64,000 nucleotides of DNA, from the NCBI GenBank assembly GCA_040776805.1, contig JAXGZS010000002.1, forward strand, positions 124,001 to 188,000, given 5' to 3'. The stretch is from UBA7702 sp040776805 (GTDB taxonomy: Bacteria; Bacillota; Dehalobacteriia; UBA7702). This document shows positions 42,806 to 51,937 of this stretch, piece by piece. The first letter of the stretch is position 1; each line of letters begins with the position of its first letter. A model generated the notes under the pieces. It had not been told where the DNA came from. It did not search any database and was given only the letters and a program-made list of their open reading frames with translations. The translations under genes were made by a program, and so were the position numbers.

Positions 42806-43177
42806 TTACACAATGATCTGCTCAATGACGACTTTGCCGCCGGTGATCTGCGCGATTTCCGGCGCCTTGCCGGCAATCTCTTCATACCCTTGGGGGGGAC
42901 AGGTAATATGGTCTGCGATTCTCAGTTGGGTGGGAAACAACATTAAGGCCAGCACTTTGGCGTGGGTATCTCCTTGGGCGCCGCTGTGAACCATGCCCCG
43001 AAGCGCCCCAAAAATAATGATATGCCCCGTGGCGCGAACCTCCGCGCCGGCGTTGACGTCGCCCATCACCACGACATTGCCGTCATAATCAATTTTATGA
43101 CCGGATCGAAGCGGGCCTTCAATCAATACGGTATTTCCTTTCGGTAAGTCACTTTTGTCCCATAAATCAGTCATCAT
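42806..43177 (-). CDS. minC: MinC, C-terminal domain only
   Basis: A 123-residue protein that matches only the C-terminal beta-helix of MinC (TVLIEGPLRSGHKIDYDGNV, GDVNAGAEVRATGHIIIFGALRG, then CPPQGYEEI). This part dimerises and binds MinD. Full-length MinC is about 210-230 residues; the N-terminal FtsZ-inhibiting domain is missing. The start is firm (GGAGG six bases before ATG), and only about 100 bases separate it from pbp2, so the missing domain cannot be hidden upstream by a frameshift. It may block FtsZ through the C-domain alone, or another protein may supply the N-domain. Confidence 0.9.
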   Translation of the reverse strand: MMTDLWDKSDLPKGNTVLIEGPLRSGHKIDYDGNVVVMGDVNAGAEVRATGHIIIFGALRGMVHSGAQGDTHAKVLALMLFPTQLRIADHITCPPQGYEEIAGKAPEIAQITGGKVVIEQIIV

Positions 43178-43278
43178 ACATCGCCTCCAAAAGGATTTTT
43201 ACAACACTGATATTATAACTGATTCCGCTGCCTGGGACAACGACTTTTTTCCATCATCATTCGACGGAAAGGGTGCGC

Positions 43279-45459
43279 TCAATCTTCTTGATCAGCGGTG
43301 CCATCATCATTCGAATCCGCCTGGTCAGGTTCATCCGCGGCAAGATCGTCCGCGGCAAGATCGTCCATCAAGAGAATGTCGTAATCGACATCGTAGCCGA
43401 AATAGGCACGAAAGGCATCCCGGCAGACGTAACCGGCGGAGGAACCGCCGTGGTGACCATATTCAATCAACCCGGCAAAGGCGACCTTGGGGTCGTCGGC
43501 GGGGGCGAAGGCGATGAAAACACCGTGGTAATCGGATTCGCTGTTGTCACTGGCGAGACCGGTCTGGGCGGTGCCGGTTTTCCCGGCGGGCATCAACGCC
43601 CCGGGCAGGCTCGCGAAAAGGTTCGTGGCAGTACCGCCTTCGTCGCCGACAACGCCCTCCATGGCGGCGATCAGCGTGGCCCAATCGTCGTCGTCAAGAT
43701 CGACGGTATCCACAACTTCCGGCTCAAAGGTTTTCAACACATTGCTGTCGTCGTCTAAAATCGACTGGCAGATATACGGTTTCATGCGTTCGCCGTGATT
43801 GGCGATGGTGGCGACGTAACTTGCCAGCTGAATCACGGTATCCACGGTAGCCCCTTGGCCGATGGACATATAGTAGGTATCGTAAGTATGCCATTTCGAT
43901 TCCCAGCCGGTGTAATTTTGGGCTTTCCATTCCGGTGTCGGCAACAGGCCTGATATTTCTCCCCCCAGATCGACGCCGGTTTTCTGGCCAAACCCATATT
44001 TCAGACCGATATTGATCATGTCTTCCTTGCCAACCCGGGCGGCCATGGTCTGGAAATACGTATTGCAGCTGGCTTTCACAGCATCATAAAAAGAGACGCT
44101 GCCATGGGTCGCCCAACAGTCGGCCATGGGATCTTCGTTTTCACCGGGGCAGTACACCGATTCGTCGGGGGAAATGCCGGCGCTCAAAATGGCGGTGGCC
44201 GTCATCATCTTAAAGGTGGAACCGGAGGCGTAACCGGAAGAAATCGCCCGGTTTACCTGGGGTGTCAGCGTTTCTTCAAAGTAGTAGTTCAGTTCTTCCG
44301 TGGAGAGACCCCGGGCAAAATCGTTGGGGTCCACCGAGGGCGCGCTGGCCATGGCGATGACGCCGCCGGTATCGACGTCGAGCATCACGGCACTGCCGCC
44401 GTTGCACTTGGTATTGCCTTCATGGATATCGGCAATGGTCCGCCGCAGGGAATCCTCCATATGCATCTGGGTATTGAGGTCAATGGTCAGCTGCAAGGAG
44501 TCCCCGGCCACCGGTGCTTCCTCGGAAATGATATCGACGATATTGTTTTTCGCGTCCACTTCCACCACACGGCTGCCGTCTTCTCCGCTCAAACTGTAAA
44601 CATTGCCGGCGCTAGTATAGTATTCATAGTATTTTTCCAAGCCACTCTGACCAATCACATCGGAAATCGTATATCCGTAGGAACTCATGGTTTCCAATTG
44701 CGACTGGGTGATGCTGCCCACGGTGCCCAAGACATGACCGAGATAATAACCGAAGGGATAGGAGCGCATGGGCTCTTCGGATACGTAGACGCCGGGAAAA
44801 TCATCGGCATTTTCAGCGATGATCTCAGCGATGGTCACACCCACGTCATAGGTATAGGTCCGAACGGAGATCGCCGCGTAAGAACTCATGCCTGCTTTGA
44901 GAATCTCGTAGATCTCTTCTTTGGTCGGTTTCGTATTGGCGGTCAGAAAACCGGTGGCGGCGTTGACGTCATCCTCCTCGGTTTTCTTGTCGTCGGCAGT
45001 ATCTTCACTTTCACCTTCCTCTTCCTCTTCTGCGGCCTGCTTTTTGTTGACCGCGTCAATGGTCTCGGAAAGGGTGGATTTGGCGATGGTTGCCCGGGCT
45101 TCCTGCTCCGCCTCAAAAATATCGTCTCTGCTGAAAAGCGCCGCCAAGGAAGCCGCCAGGGCTTCGCTGTCGTCAACCTCGTCGGGGTAAACGGAGATGC
45201 TCATATACGGTTCCGAACTGGCCAGCACATTGCCGTTGAAGTCATAAATCGTACCTCGCCGGGCCGGTAAGGTGATGGTGCGGTAAATGTTGCTTTCCGC
45301 CCGCAGGGCATAATCGTTGCCTTTGATAACCTGCAAATAAAAGAGTCTGCAGATCAAGATCAGGAAGAGAAAGATGATAAACATATAAACCACCAGCAGG
45401 CGTTTATTCATTTTTTCCCGTGCCGTACCCGCGGTGAAGGGGTTTTTCATTTTGATCAT
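43279..45459 (-). CDS. mrdA: Penicillin-binding protein 2 (MrdA), with acidic insert and tail
   Basis: A 726-residue class B transpeptidase for the elongation complex. One N-terminal helix (RLLVVYMFIIFLFLILICRL), a pedestal domain, then the transpeptidase with SGSTFKMM (active serine), VKASCNTYF (SxN) and AGKTGTAQTG (KTG). Two low-complexity acidic parts are unusual: a stretch near residues 145-170 (AAEEEEEGESEDTADDKK) inside the pedestal, and a C-terminal tail with repeats of DDLAA ending SNDDGTADQED. Otherwise typical of MrdA, and in the order mreC-mreD-mrdA. The start overlaps the mreD stop by 4 bases. Confidence 0.93.
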   Translation of the reverse strand: MIKMKNPFTAGTAREKMNKRLLVVYMFIIFLFLILICRLFYLQVIKGNDYALRAESNIYRTITLPARRGTIYDFNGNVLASSEPYMSISVYPDEVDDSEALAASLAALFSRDDIFEAEQEARATIAKSTLSETIDAVNKKQAAEEEEEGESEDTADDKKTEEDDVNAATGFLTANTKPTKEEIYEILKAGMSSYAAISVRTYTYDVGVTIAEIIAENADDFPGVYVSEEPMRSYPFGYYLGHVLGTVGSITQSQLETMSSYGYTISDVIGQSGLEKYYEYYTSAGNVYSLSGEDGSRVVEVDAKNNIVDIISEEAPVAGDSLQLTIDLNTQMHMEDSLRRTIADIHEGNTKCNGGSAVMLDVDTGGVIAMASAPSVDPNDFARGLSTEELNYYFEETLTPQVNRAISSGYASGSTFKMMTATAILSAGISPDESVYCPGENEDPMADCWATHGSVSFYDAVKASCNTYFQTMAARVGKEDMINIGLKYGFGQKTGVDLGGEISGLLPTPEWKAQNYTGWESKWHTYDTYYMSIGQGATVDTVIQLASYVATIANHGERMKPYICQSILDDDSNVLKTFEPEVVDTVDLDDDDWATLIAAMEGVVGDEGGTATNLFASLPGALMPAGKTGTAQTGLASDNSESDYHGVFIAFAPADDPKVAFAGLIEYGHHGGSSAGYVCRDAFRAYFGYDVDYDILLMDDLAADDLAADEPDQADSNDDGTADQED

Positions 45460-46280
45460 GGTTTTCTCCTGGGGCTGTTTCGTTTTTGCGGCTGTTTTCG
45501 GGGGCCGCCGCTGTTTCTGACCCGCGGGCTTACTTCGCCCTGGCTGCGCGTTGTCTTTTCCGTACCCCGGCGAACGCCGTCGTCGGCGCCGCGCCGTACC
45601 TTACCGCCGGCGGCGGTTTGGCGTTTTTTCTGTTCGTAAGCGCGGCGTCTTTCCCGTTCCTGGCGACCTCTTTTCTCTTTGGCGGCAGCAGCGCGGTAAC
45701 GGGCCACCTTCGCCATATCAACTTTTTCATTGCCCCGCACAAAGATAACGCCGTTGCCCAAAAGGTCAATGCGGCCAATCTTACTTCCTTTGCCCCGTCG
45801 GTACAGAAAGACCAGGGGCAAACAGAGAAAGGAGATGAGGCTCGTATAGAAGGTCATCGGCAGAATCGTACCGATGATCGTCTGCCAAAGGGGAAAGTCT
45901 GCGCCGATGATCTGAAAAACCATCAGATGCAGAAAACCGGCGCCCAGGGAGGCGGCAACAACCGTGAAGAAATACCCCTCATAGGTACGGTCGGGAAACC
46001 GTTGACCCAGCACGCCGCAGATCATGCCAACGAGGCTGTAAACCACCATATTGGTGCCAAAATAGCCGCCGTTTAAGAGGTCGATCCAGAAACCCAGGGC
46101 GAGACCGCCGGCAAAACCGTTTTTCCAATCGCTTTTCAATCCGCCCAAAACAACGAAGAGCAGCAAAAGATCGGGTTTGGCGTGAAAGATCTGAAGATAG
46201 GAAAAAACCTCCGACTGCAAAAAGATGCAGATTAAGGCAACTGCACTATAAATAAAATAGGGAACGATATAGCGCCTCAT
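45456..46280 (-). CDS. mreD: Rod-shape protein MreD with basic C-terminal extension
   Basis: Residues 1-165 are the membrane protein MreD (five or six helices, IFHAKPDLLLLFVVLGGL, GFAGGLALGFWIDLLNGG). MreD normally ends there. This protein has about 110 more residues rich in Arg, Lys, Gln and Gly (KRGRQERERRRAYEQKKRQT through RNSGGPRKQPQKRNSPRRKP), predicted to be disordered and cytoplasmic. The frame overlaps the stop of mreC and start of mrdA by 4 bases each, supporting the long reading. Confidence 0.9.
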   Translation of the reverse strand: MRRYIVPYFIYSAVALICIFLQSEVFSYLQIFHAKPDLLLLFVVLGGLKSDWKNGFAGGLALGFWIDLLNGGYFGTNMVVYSLVGMICGVLGQRFPDRTYEGYFFTVVAASLGAGFLHLMVFQIIGADFPLWQTIIGTILPMTFYTSLISFLCLPLVFLYRRGKGSKIGRIDLLGNGVIFVRGNEKVDMAKVARYRAAAAKEKRGRQERERRRAYEQKKRQTAAGGKVRRGADDGVRRGTEKTTRSQGEVSPRVRNSGGPRKQPQKRNSPRRKP

Positions 46281-47173
46281 TCAGAAGTGTCCTCCCCGCT
46301 GTTATCACCGGTCTTGGCATCATCCGTTCCCGCCTTGCCGCTGGCCGCGGCGGCGGCTTCTTCTTCGGTCATGGGATGAATCACAAGTACAAATTTAATA
46401 TCGTCAAAATCGCAGTACGGTTCTACGATCGCTTCTTTACTCAAACCGTCGGAGGAGGTGTTGACTTTGATCACGGTACCCACCAGAAGACCGGCGGGAA
46501 ATACGCCGCCGACACCGGAGGACACCACCACGTCGTTGAGCTGAATATCGGCGTTATAAGGCAGTTTCGTCATGGTGATCAGCCCTTTACCGCCGCCGAT
46601 GCCCTGAAGCACCCCTTCAATGCTGCTTTCCTGCAGCATACCGCCGAGAGAACCGCCGGAATCGATGATCAGCAGAACGTCGGAGGTGTTTTCCGTCACA
46701 TTGACGGTTTTGCCCATGAGGCCCTCTTCGTTGACGACGGCCATATTTTCGGTGATGCCGTCGGCCCGGCCTTTGTTGATCGTCAGTTTTTCATACCAGT
46801 TGTCGGCGTCCCTGGCGGTAACTTCCGCGGCCACCGTCACCCAGGTGCTGGCATACGCTTCCTTTAGCTCAAGCAAAGATCGGAGTTCCTCGTTTTCACT
46901 GGCCACATCGTCGGAGATCTGGCTTTCCGTTTTCAGCGTCGCCAGTTCTTCATTGAGACCGTCGATTTCGGCCTGAAGACCCTTTTTGGTGGAAAAATCA
47001 AAAAAGTTGCTGAAAAAATCGCCCACGGCGGAAATCGGCGCCCACTTCTCTTTGGCGGCGCTTTCCGCGCCGCTGAGGGAGTCACTTTTGCCGCAGCTGC
47101 GTGCGAAGAGCAGCAACGCGATCAGCAATATGATCAGTCCTAAAAACTTCCATCTTTTGATCAATTCTATCAT
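46277..47173 (-). CDS. mreC: Rod-shape protein MreC
   Basis: A 298-residue periplasm-facing scaffold of the elongation complex. N-terminal helix KFLGLIILLIALLLFARSC, coiled coil (LQAEIDGLNEELATLKTE), then the beta domains (DADNWYEKLTINKGRADGI, VNEEGLMGKTVNV, VSSGVGGVFPAGLLVGTV). The tail is Ala/Glu-rich. mreB, which usually precedes mreC, is absent; maf is the upstream neighbour. Confidence 0.94.
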   Translation of the reverse strand: MIELIKRWKFLGLIILLIALLLFARSCGKSDSLSGAESAAKEKWAPISAVGDFFSNFFDFSTKKGLQAEIDGLNEELATLKTESQISDDVASENEELRSLLELKEAYASTWVTVAAEVTARDADNWYEKLTINKGRADGITENMAVVNEEGLMGKTVNVTENTSDVLLIIDSGGSLGGMLQESSIEGVLQGIGGGKGLITMTKLPYNADIQLNDVVVSSGVGGVFPAGLLVGTVIKVNTSSDGLSKEAIVEPYCDFDDIKFVLVIHPMTEEEAAAAASGKAGTDDAKTGDNSGEDTSE

Positions 47174-47204
47174 AATTCAACCTGCCTTTTGCGACACATC
47201 CGTG

Positions 47205-47798
47205 TTAAAATCCGGTTTTTTGCAGAATGTCCGCATCGAGATTTTGAAGCAGACGGTATAATTTGCTCAAAGGCAATCCCATAACGTTAAAGTAATCCCC
47301 TTCCAGTTTGCGAACCAATAAGGCGCCGAGGCCCTGAATCCCGTAAGCGCCGGCCTTATCCATGGGTTCGCCGCTGGCGAGATAAGCGTCGATTTCCGTT
47401 TCCTTGAGGGGATGAAAATAGACGATGGTCTGCTCGGCACAGCTCAGGCTGCGGCCACCAGCGGTATCCACGAGACCGACACCGGTGACGACGATGTGTT
47501 CCCTGCCGGAAAGTTTTTGCAGCATCGCCTTGGCCTCTGAAGCGCTTTGCGGTTTGCCGAGAATATCGTCGTCGATGATGACGGCGGTATCGGCGGCAAG
47601 GACGATGGCGTTCTCTTTATCCGCCGCTACAGTTAGGGCCTTTTTCATGGCGATGCGCAGCGGATAGGCGGCAACGTCTTCACCGGGGAGTACGGATTCG
47701 TCGACATCGGCGGGACATACCTCAAAATCAAGGCCGAGGTTCTTTAATAAGGCTTGCCTTCTGGGTGAGGCGGAGGCTAAGATCAATTTCCGTTTCAT
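47205..47798 (-). CDS. maf: Maf nucleotide pyrophosphatase
   Basis: A 197-residue Maf/YhdE-family house-cleaning pyrophosphatase acting on dTTP/UTP or modified nucleotides. Signatures: LILASASPRRQALLKNLGLDF, VLAADTAVIIDDDILGKP and MDKAGAYGIQGLGALLVRKLEGDYFNVMGLP. I chose the ATG of MKRKLIL; a TTG six codons upstream overlaps folC. Confidence 0.94.
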   Translation of the reverse strand: MKRKLILASASPRRQALLKNLGLDFEVCPADVDESVLPGEDVAAYPLRIAMKKALTVAADKENAIVLAADTAVIIDDDILGKPQSASEAKAMLQKLSGREHIVVTGVGLVDTAGGRSLSCAEQTIVYFHPLKETEIDAYLASGEPMDKAGAYGIQGLGALLVRKLEGDYFNVMGLPLSKLYRLLQNLDADILQKTGF

Positions 47799-47802
47799 CT
47801 TT

Positions 47803-49107
47803 TCATTCACTTTCAATCCCCAGCAAATAGCCTCTGGCGTCGGCCACCATATAGAGGGAGCCGGTAATCAGCAAGAGACCGTCACCACCGAGGTCTTTGG
47901 CCAGGTTTTGCGCCATTTCACAGGCTTTGGGGATGGACTCTTCCAAATAGATTTCACTGCAATAGGGTTTGAAAAAGTCGGCGATCAACTGAAAATCCCC
48001 GGCCCGGGGACTGTTGGGTTTGGTCACCACAACTTTTTTGGCAAGGGGTCCTAGAAGCGCCACGGCCTTTTCCCGCTCTTTGTCCGCCAGCATACCGATG
48101 AGTACCACGATGCTCTTATCGGCGTAATGGTCTTTCAAATAGGAGGTCAACACCGCCATGCCGTGATCGTTGTGGGCGCCGTCGATGATGGTCAAAGGCG
48201 CATCCGCCACTTTTTCCAGGCGGCAGGGCCAAGTGGTTTTTAAAAGTCCCTCCCGAATCGCCGCTTCCTCAAGGCCAAAAAGCCGGGCGGCGCGGACGGC
48301 CACGGCGGCGTTCCCCAGTTGATGGCGGCCGCGTAAGGGTAATTCAAGGTGGTGGTAGACGGCTTCCCGGTCACGGTAGGTAAAGGTCTGGAGGTCGGCG
48401 GTTTCCGCTTCAAAAGCAAAGTCGAAATCTTGCTGCAGAAAGCTCACATCCCTGACCTCTTTTTGGGCAGCGCAGCTTTTCAGCAATGCCTGTAATTCCG
48501 GTTCAAGACAACCGGAAACAAAATGGCAGTCTTTTTTGAGGAGGCCCGCTTTGGTCAAGCAGATTTTTTCCTTTGTATCACCGAGATATTCGGTATGTTC
48601 CAAGGCCACGTTGACGAGAATGGCGACTTTCACCTTTTCGACGACGTTGGTGGCGTCGATTTCGCCGCCCATCCCCACTTCCAGGACAACGGTTTTCACG
48701 CCCTTTTTGGCAAAGTAGAGAAAGGCCATGACGGTATTGACTTCAAATTCCGTCGGCTGTTCAAAGCCGGCGGCGATCATCGCGTCGATGTGAGGCTTGA
48801 TTTCATGTAAGATGGCGACTACATCTTCGTGGGAGATCATCTCCCCGCCGATCTGAAAGCGCTCCCGGTAGGAGTGGAGGTGGGGGGAAGTGAACATCCC
48901 CGGTTTTTCTCCGGCGGCGATGAGCATCGCGGTGAGCATCGCGGTGATGCTGCCTTTGCCGTTGGTTCCGCCGACGTGGATATACGTCATGGTTTTTTCG
49001 GGGTTGCCCAAGCGGCGCAAAAGCTCCTTCACCCGCTCCAAACCGAAATTAAAACCAAATTTTGTCAGCTCCCTTAAATAAGCAAGGGATTCATGATATT
49101 CCGTCAT
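47803..49107 (-). CDS. folC: Folylpolyglutamate synthase
   Basis: A 434-residue Mur-ligase-family enzyme that adds glutamate to folates. P-loop HVGGTNGKGSITAMLTAML; EVGMGGEIDATNVV; the ATP domain DGAHNDHGMAVL. It might also have dihydrofolate synthase activity. Polyglutamylated folates are the carriers used by the methyltransferase encoded in the pyl cluster. It lies 2 bases from valS. Confidence 0.94.
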   Translation of the reverse strand: MTEYHESLAYLRELTKFGFNFGLERVKELLRRLGNPEKTMTYIHVGGTNGKGSITAMLTAMLIAAGEKPGMFTSPHLHSYRERFQIGGEMISHEDVVAILHEIKPHIDAMIAAGFEQPTEFEVNTVMAFLYFAKKGVKTVVLEVGMGGEIDATNVVEKVKVAILVNVALEHTEYLGDTKEKICLTKAGLLKKDCHFVSGCLEPELQALLKSCAAQKEVRDVSFLQQDFDFAFEAETADLQTFTYRDREAVYHHLELPLRGRHQLGNAAVAVRAARLFGLEEAAIREGLLKTTWPCRLEKVADAPLTIIDGAHNDHGMAVLTSYLKDHYADKSIVVLIGMLADKEREKAVALLGPLAKKVVVTKPNSPRAGDFQLIADFFKPYCSEIYLEESIPKACEMAQNLAKDLGGDGLLLITGSLYMVADARGYLLGIESE

Positions 49108-49109
49108 CT

Positions 49110-51752
49110 TCAGACCTCTTCCAATATGGCTAATGTTTCTTTCAGGCCGGCGAGGCGCTTTTCAGCGCCGATTCGCTTTTCCTTTTCCCCGGCCACGACG
49201 TCGGCGGGGGCTTTACGGAGAAAACCTTCGTTGTTGAGCTTCCCGCTAAGACGGGCGATTTCCTGTTCCGTGGCGGCCAGCTCCTTGGTGAGACGGACCT
49301 TTTCCTTGTCCATATCGATGAGACCGGCCAAGGGCAGATAAATGCGGATATCGCCTAAAATGGCGGCGGCGGCGCCTTTGGGGGCGTCGTCCCCCAATTC
49401 GATGAAATCAATTTCATTGACGGCGGCCATTTTATCGAGATAACCGGCGGCAGCGCGAATCAGCTGTTTTTCCCTGTCTTGGGCGGCCAAAATCACCTTA
49501 GCTTTCTGACCCAGGGGCACTTTTAACTCACTCCGCAGATTGCGGACGGCTTTGATCAGCTCGATCAGCATGTCCATATCCGCGGCGGCTTCCCCATCGG
49601 CGAGTTCTTCCCGGTAGACGGGATAGTCGGCAAGGACGATGGTTTCACCTCGATGCGGCAGTTTCTGCCAAATTTCCTCGGTGATAAAAGGCATAAAGGG
49701 ATGGAGCAGCTGCAAAGCGTTGGTCAGCACGTAGACAAGGATGCGCTGGGTTTGGCGGCGCGCTTGCTCACTGCCTTTATAGAGAGGGTTTTTGGAAAGT
49801 TCCAGATACCAGTCGCAAAAATCATCCCAGATGAATTCATAAATGCTGTGGGCGGCTTCGCCCAGTTCGTAGCGGTCGAGGTTTTCCCTCACGGCGGCGG
49901 CGGTGTCGTTGAGTTTCGTCAAGATCCAGCGGTCATGTAAGGCCAGTTCCTCACTGTTCCAGGCGCCTTCCGCATAGCCTTCCAGATTCATCAGTACAAA
50001 ACGGCTGGCGTTCCAGATCTTATTGGCAAAGTTGCGGCTGCCCTCGAGACGTTCTTCCCGAAAACGCAGGTTGTTGCCGGGGGTATTTCCGGTCACCAAC
50101 ATAAAGCGCAGAGTATCGGCGCCGTGACTTTCAATGATCTGCAAAGGATCGATACCGTTACCCAGGGATTTGCTCATTTTACGGCCCTCGGCGTCGAGAA
50201 CGAGGCCGTGGATGAGCACTTCTTTGAAGGGAACCTGTCCCGTATGGGCCAGGGAGGAAAAGATCATCCGCGCCACCCAGAAGAAGATGATATCCCAGCC
50301 GGTGACCAGCACCGAGGTGGGAAAGTATTTTCCCAAATCGGCGGTTTGCGCCGGCCAACCCAAGGTCGAATAAGGCCAAAGGGCCGAAGAGAACCAGGTG
50401 TCCAGGACATCCTCATCCTGGGCAAGATGGGAGGAGCCACATTGCGGGCAAACCGTAGGATCTTCCCGGCTGCAAATTTCCTCGCCGCAATCGGGGCAAT
50501 ACCAAACGGGGATCCGATGTCCCCACCAAAGTTGCCGGGAAATGCACCAATCACGGATATTTTCCATCCAACCAAGATAAACTTTATCAAAGCGCGCCGG
50601 CACGAAGGTGGTATCGCCGTCTTTCACCGCGGCGATGGCCGGTTCGGCCAGGGGTTTCATTTTCAAAAACCACTGTTTGGAAACGAGGGGTTCCACGGTG
50701 GTACCGCAGCGATAGCAATGACCCACGGAGTGCGCATGCACTTCTTCCCTGCCGCCGCAATCCGTCTCCTGCAATTCCTTTAGCATGGCTTTGCGGCATT
50801 CATACCGATCCATACCGGCATATTTGCCGCAGACTTCCGTCATTTTGGCGTCCAAGTCGATGGCCTCCACCTGGGGCAGATTGTGGCGAAGACCTACTTC
50901 GAAGTCATTGGGGTCGTGGAAAGGCGTGATTTTCACGCAGCCGGTACCGAAGTCTTTGTCCACGTATGCATCGGCGATGATAGGAATCTCCCGCTTGGTG
51001 ATGGGCATCACCGCGGTTTTACCCACAAAGCCCCGATAGCGTTGATCCTCGGGGTGCACGGCGACGGCGGTATCGCCAAACATGGTTTCGGGACGGGTCG
51101 TGGCCACAATCAGAGCGGTGTCTTCCCCTTTGACATGATATTTGATTTCCCAAAGGCGGCCTTCTTCCTCTTCGTGTTCGACTTCGATATCGGAAATCGT
51201 CGTATGACAGGTGGGACACCAGTTGACGATGTATTTATCCCGGTAAATCAGACCTTTTTCGTAATAGGAAACAAAGGCTTCCCGGACAGCCTGGGATAAC
51301 CCTTCGTCCATGGTGAAGCGTTCCCGGTCCCAATCGCAGGAAGTGCCGAGGCCCCGCAGTTGGGTCACGATACGGTCATGGTATTTATCTTTCCAGGCAA
51401 AGGCTTTGGCCAAAAAGGCTTCCCGGCCGATTTCTTCTTTGGTCGTACCTTCCGCTCTTAGCTGTTCTTCGACTTTGGCCTGGGTAGCAATGCCGGCATG
51501 GTCGGTACCCGGTACCCAAAGAGCATTGAAGCCGGCCATTCTCTTATAGCGAATCAGGATATCCTGAAGGGTTTCATCAAGGGCGTGGCCCATATGGAGC
51601 TGACCGGTAACGTTGGGGGGCGGAATGACGATGCAGAACGGTTCTCTGTCGTCGTCTACGTTGGCATGGAAATATTTCTTCTCTTCCCAAAGGCGATACC
51701 ATTTTTCCTCCACTTCTTTGGGATCGTAAACCGAATTGAGTTCACCGGCCAT
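49110..51752 (-). CDS. valS: Valyl-tRNA synthetase
   Basis: An 880-residue class I synthetase with the HIGH box in PPNVTGQLHMGHALDE, the KMSKS loop in GRKMSKSLGNGIDP, a CP1 editing domain (VATTRPETMFGDTAVAVHP) and a C-terminal coiled coil (RLTKELAATEQEIARLSGKL). Zinc-binding CPDC and CPQC are in the connective part. No T-box leader is visible in the 75-base 5' region, unusual for a Firmicute valS. Confidence 0.97.
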   Translation of the reverse strand: MAGELNSVYDPKEVEEKWYRLWEEKKYFHANVDDDREPFCIVIPPPNVTGQLHMGHALDETLQDILIRYKRMAGFNALWVPGTDHAGIATQAKVEEQLRAEGTTKEEIGREAFLAKAFAWKDKYHDRIVTQLRGLGTSCDWDRERFTMDEGLSQAVREAFVSYYEKGLIYRDKYIVNWCPTCHTTISDIEVEHEEEEGRLWEIKYHVKGEDTALIVATTRPETMFGDTAVAVHPEDQRYRGFVGKTAVMPITKREIPIIADAYVDKDFGTGCVKITPFHDPNDFEVGLRHNLPQVEAIDLDAKMTEVCGKYAGMDRYECRKAMLKELQETDCGGREEVHAHSVGHCYRCGTTVEPLVSKQWFLKMKPLAEPAIAAVKDGDTTFVPARFDKVYLGWMENIRDWCISRQLWWGHRIPVWYCPDCGEEICSREDPTVCPQCGSSHLAQDEDVLDTWFSSALWPYSTLGWPAQTADLGKYFPTSVLVTGWDIIFFWVARMIFSSLAHTGQVPFKEVLIHGLVLDAEGRKMSKSLGNGIDPLQIIESHGADTLRFMLVTGNTPGNNLRFREERLEGSRNFANKIWNASRFVLMNLEGYAEGAWNSEELALHDRWILTKLNDTAAAVRENLDRYELGEAAHSIYEFIWDDFCDWYLELSKNPLYKGSEQARRQTQRILVYVLTNALQLLHPFMPFITEEIWQKLPHRGETIVLADYPVYREELADGEAAADMDMLIELIKAVRNLRSELKVPLGQKAKVILAAQDREKQLIRAAAGYLDKMAAVNEIDFIELGDDAPKGAAAAILGDIRIYLPLAGLIDMDKEKVRLTKELAATEQEIARLSGKLNNEGFLRKAPADVVAGEKEKRIGAEKRLAGLKETLAILEEV

Positions 51753-51834
51753 AATAAGCCTCCTTCATGCAGCAAAAGATTACGCGACTTATTTCGCGTT
51801 CGTACACATAAAACGCCAGTTTAATATCTTTTTT

Positions 51835-51863
51835 AGTATAACACAAATGATCCGTCGTGAAAA
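51835..51863 (-). promoter_or_regulatory. Promoter of valS and the envelope operon
   Basis: TTTTCA, a 17-base spacer and TATACT with an extended TG motif on the minus strand, giving a leader of roughly 75 bases before the valS ATG. Confidence 0.65.
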
Positions 51864-51937
51864 GGACTTTGGCGAGAAAATATTCTTTTTTCTTCCTTAT
51901 AAAGGCAAAAACATTTTAACATTCGGAGGGATACGCC

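Noticed and set aside
43178..43278. A hidden MinC N-domain upstream of minC
   Set aside because: The gap to pbp2 is about 100 bases, too short for a 100-residue domain, and the minC start has a good ribosome site.
44104..45270. 388-codon plus-strand frame opposite pbp2
   Set aside because: Antisense shadow of the transpeptidase gene; Gly/His/Phe-rich with no motifs.
51753..51937. T-box leader upstream of valS
   Set aside because: The 5' region is only about 75 bases after the predicted start and has neither a specifier stem nor a T-box sequence.
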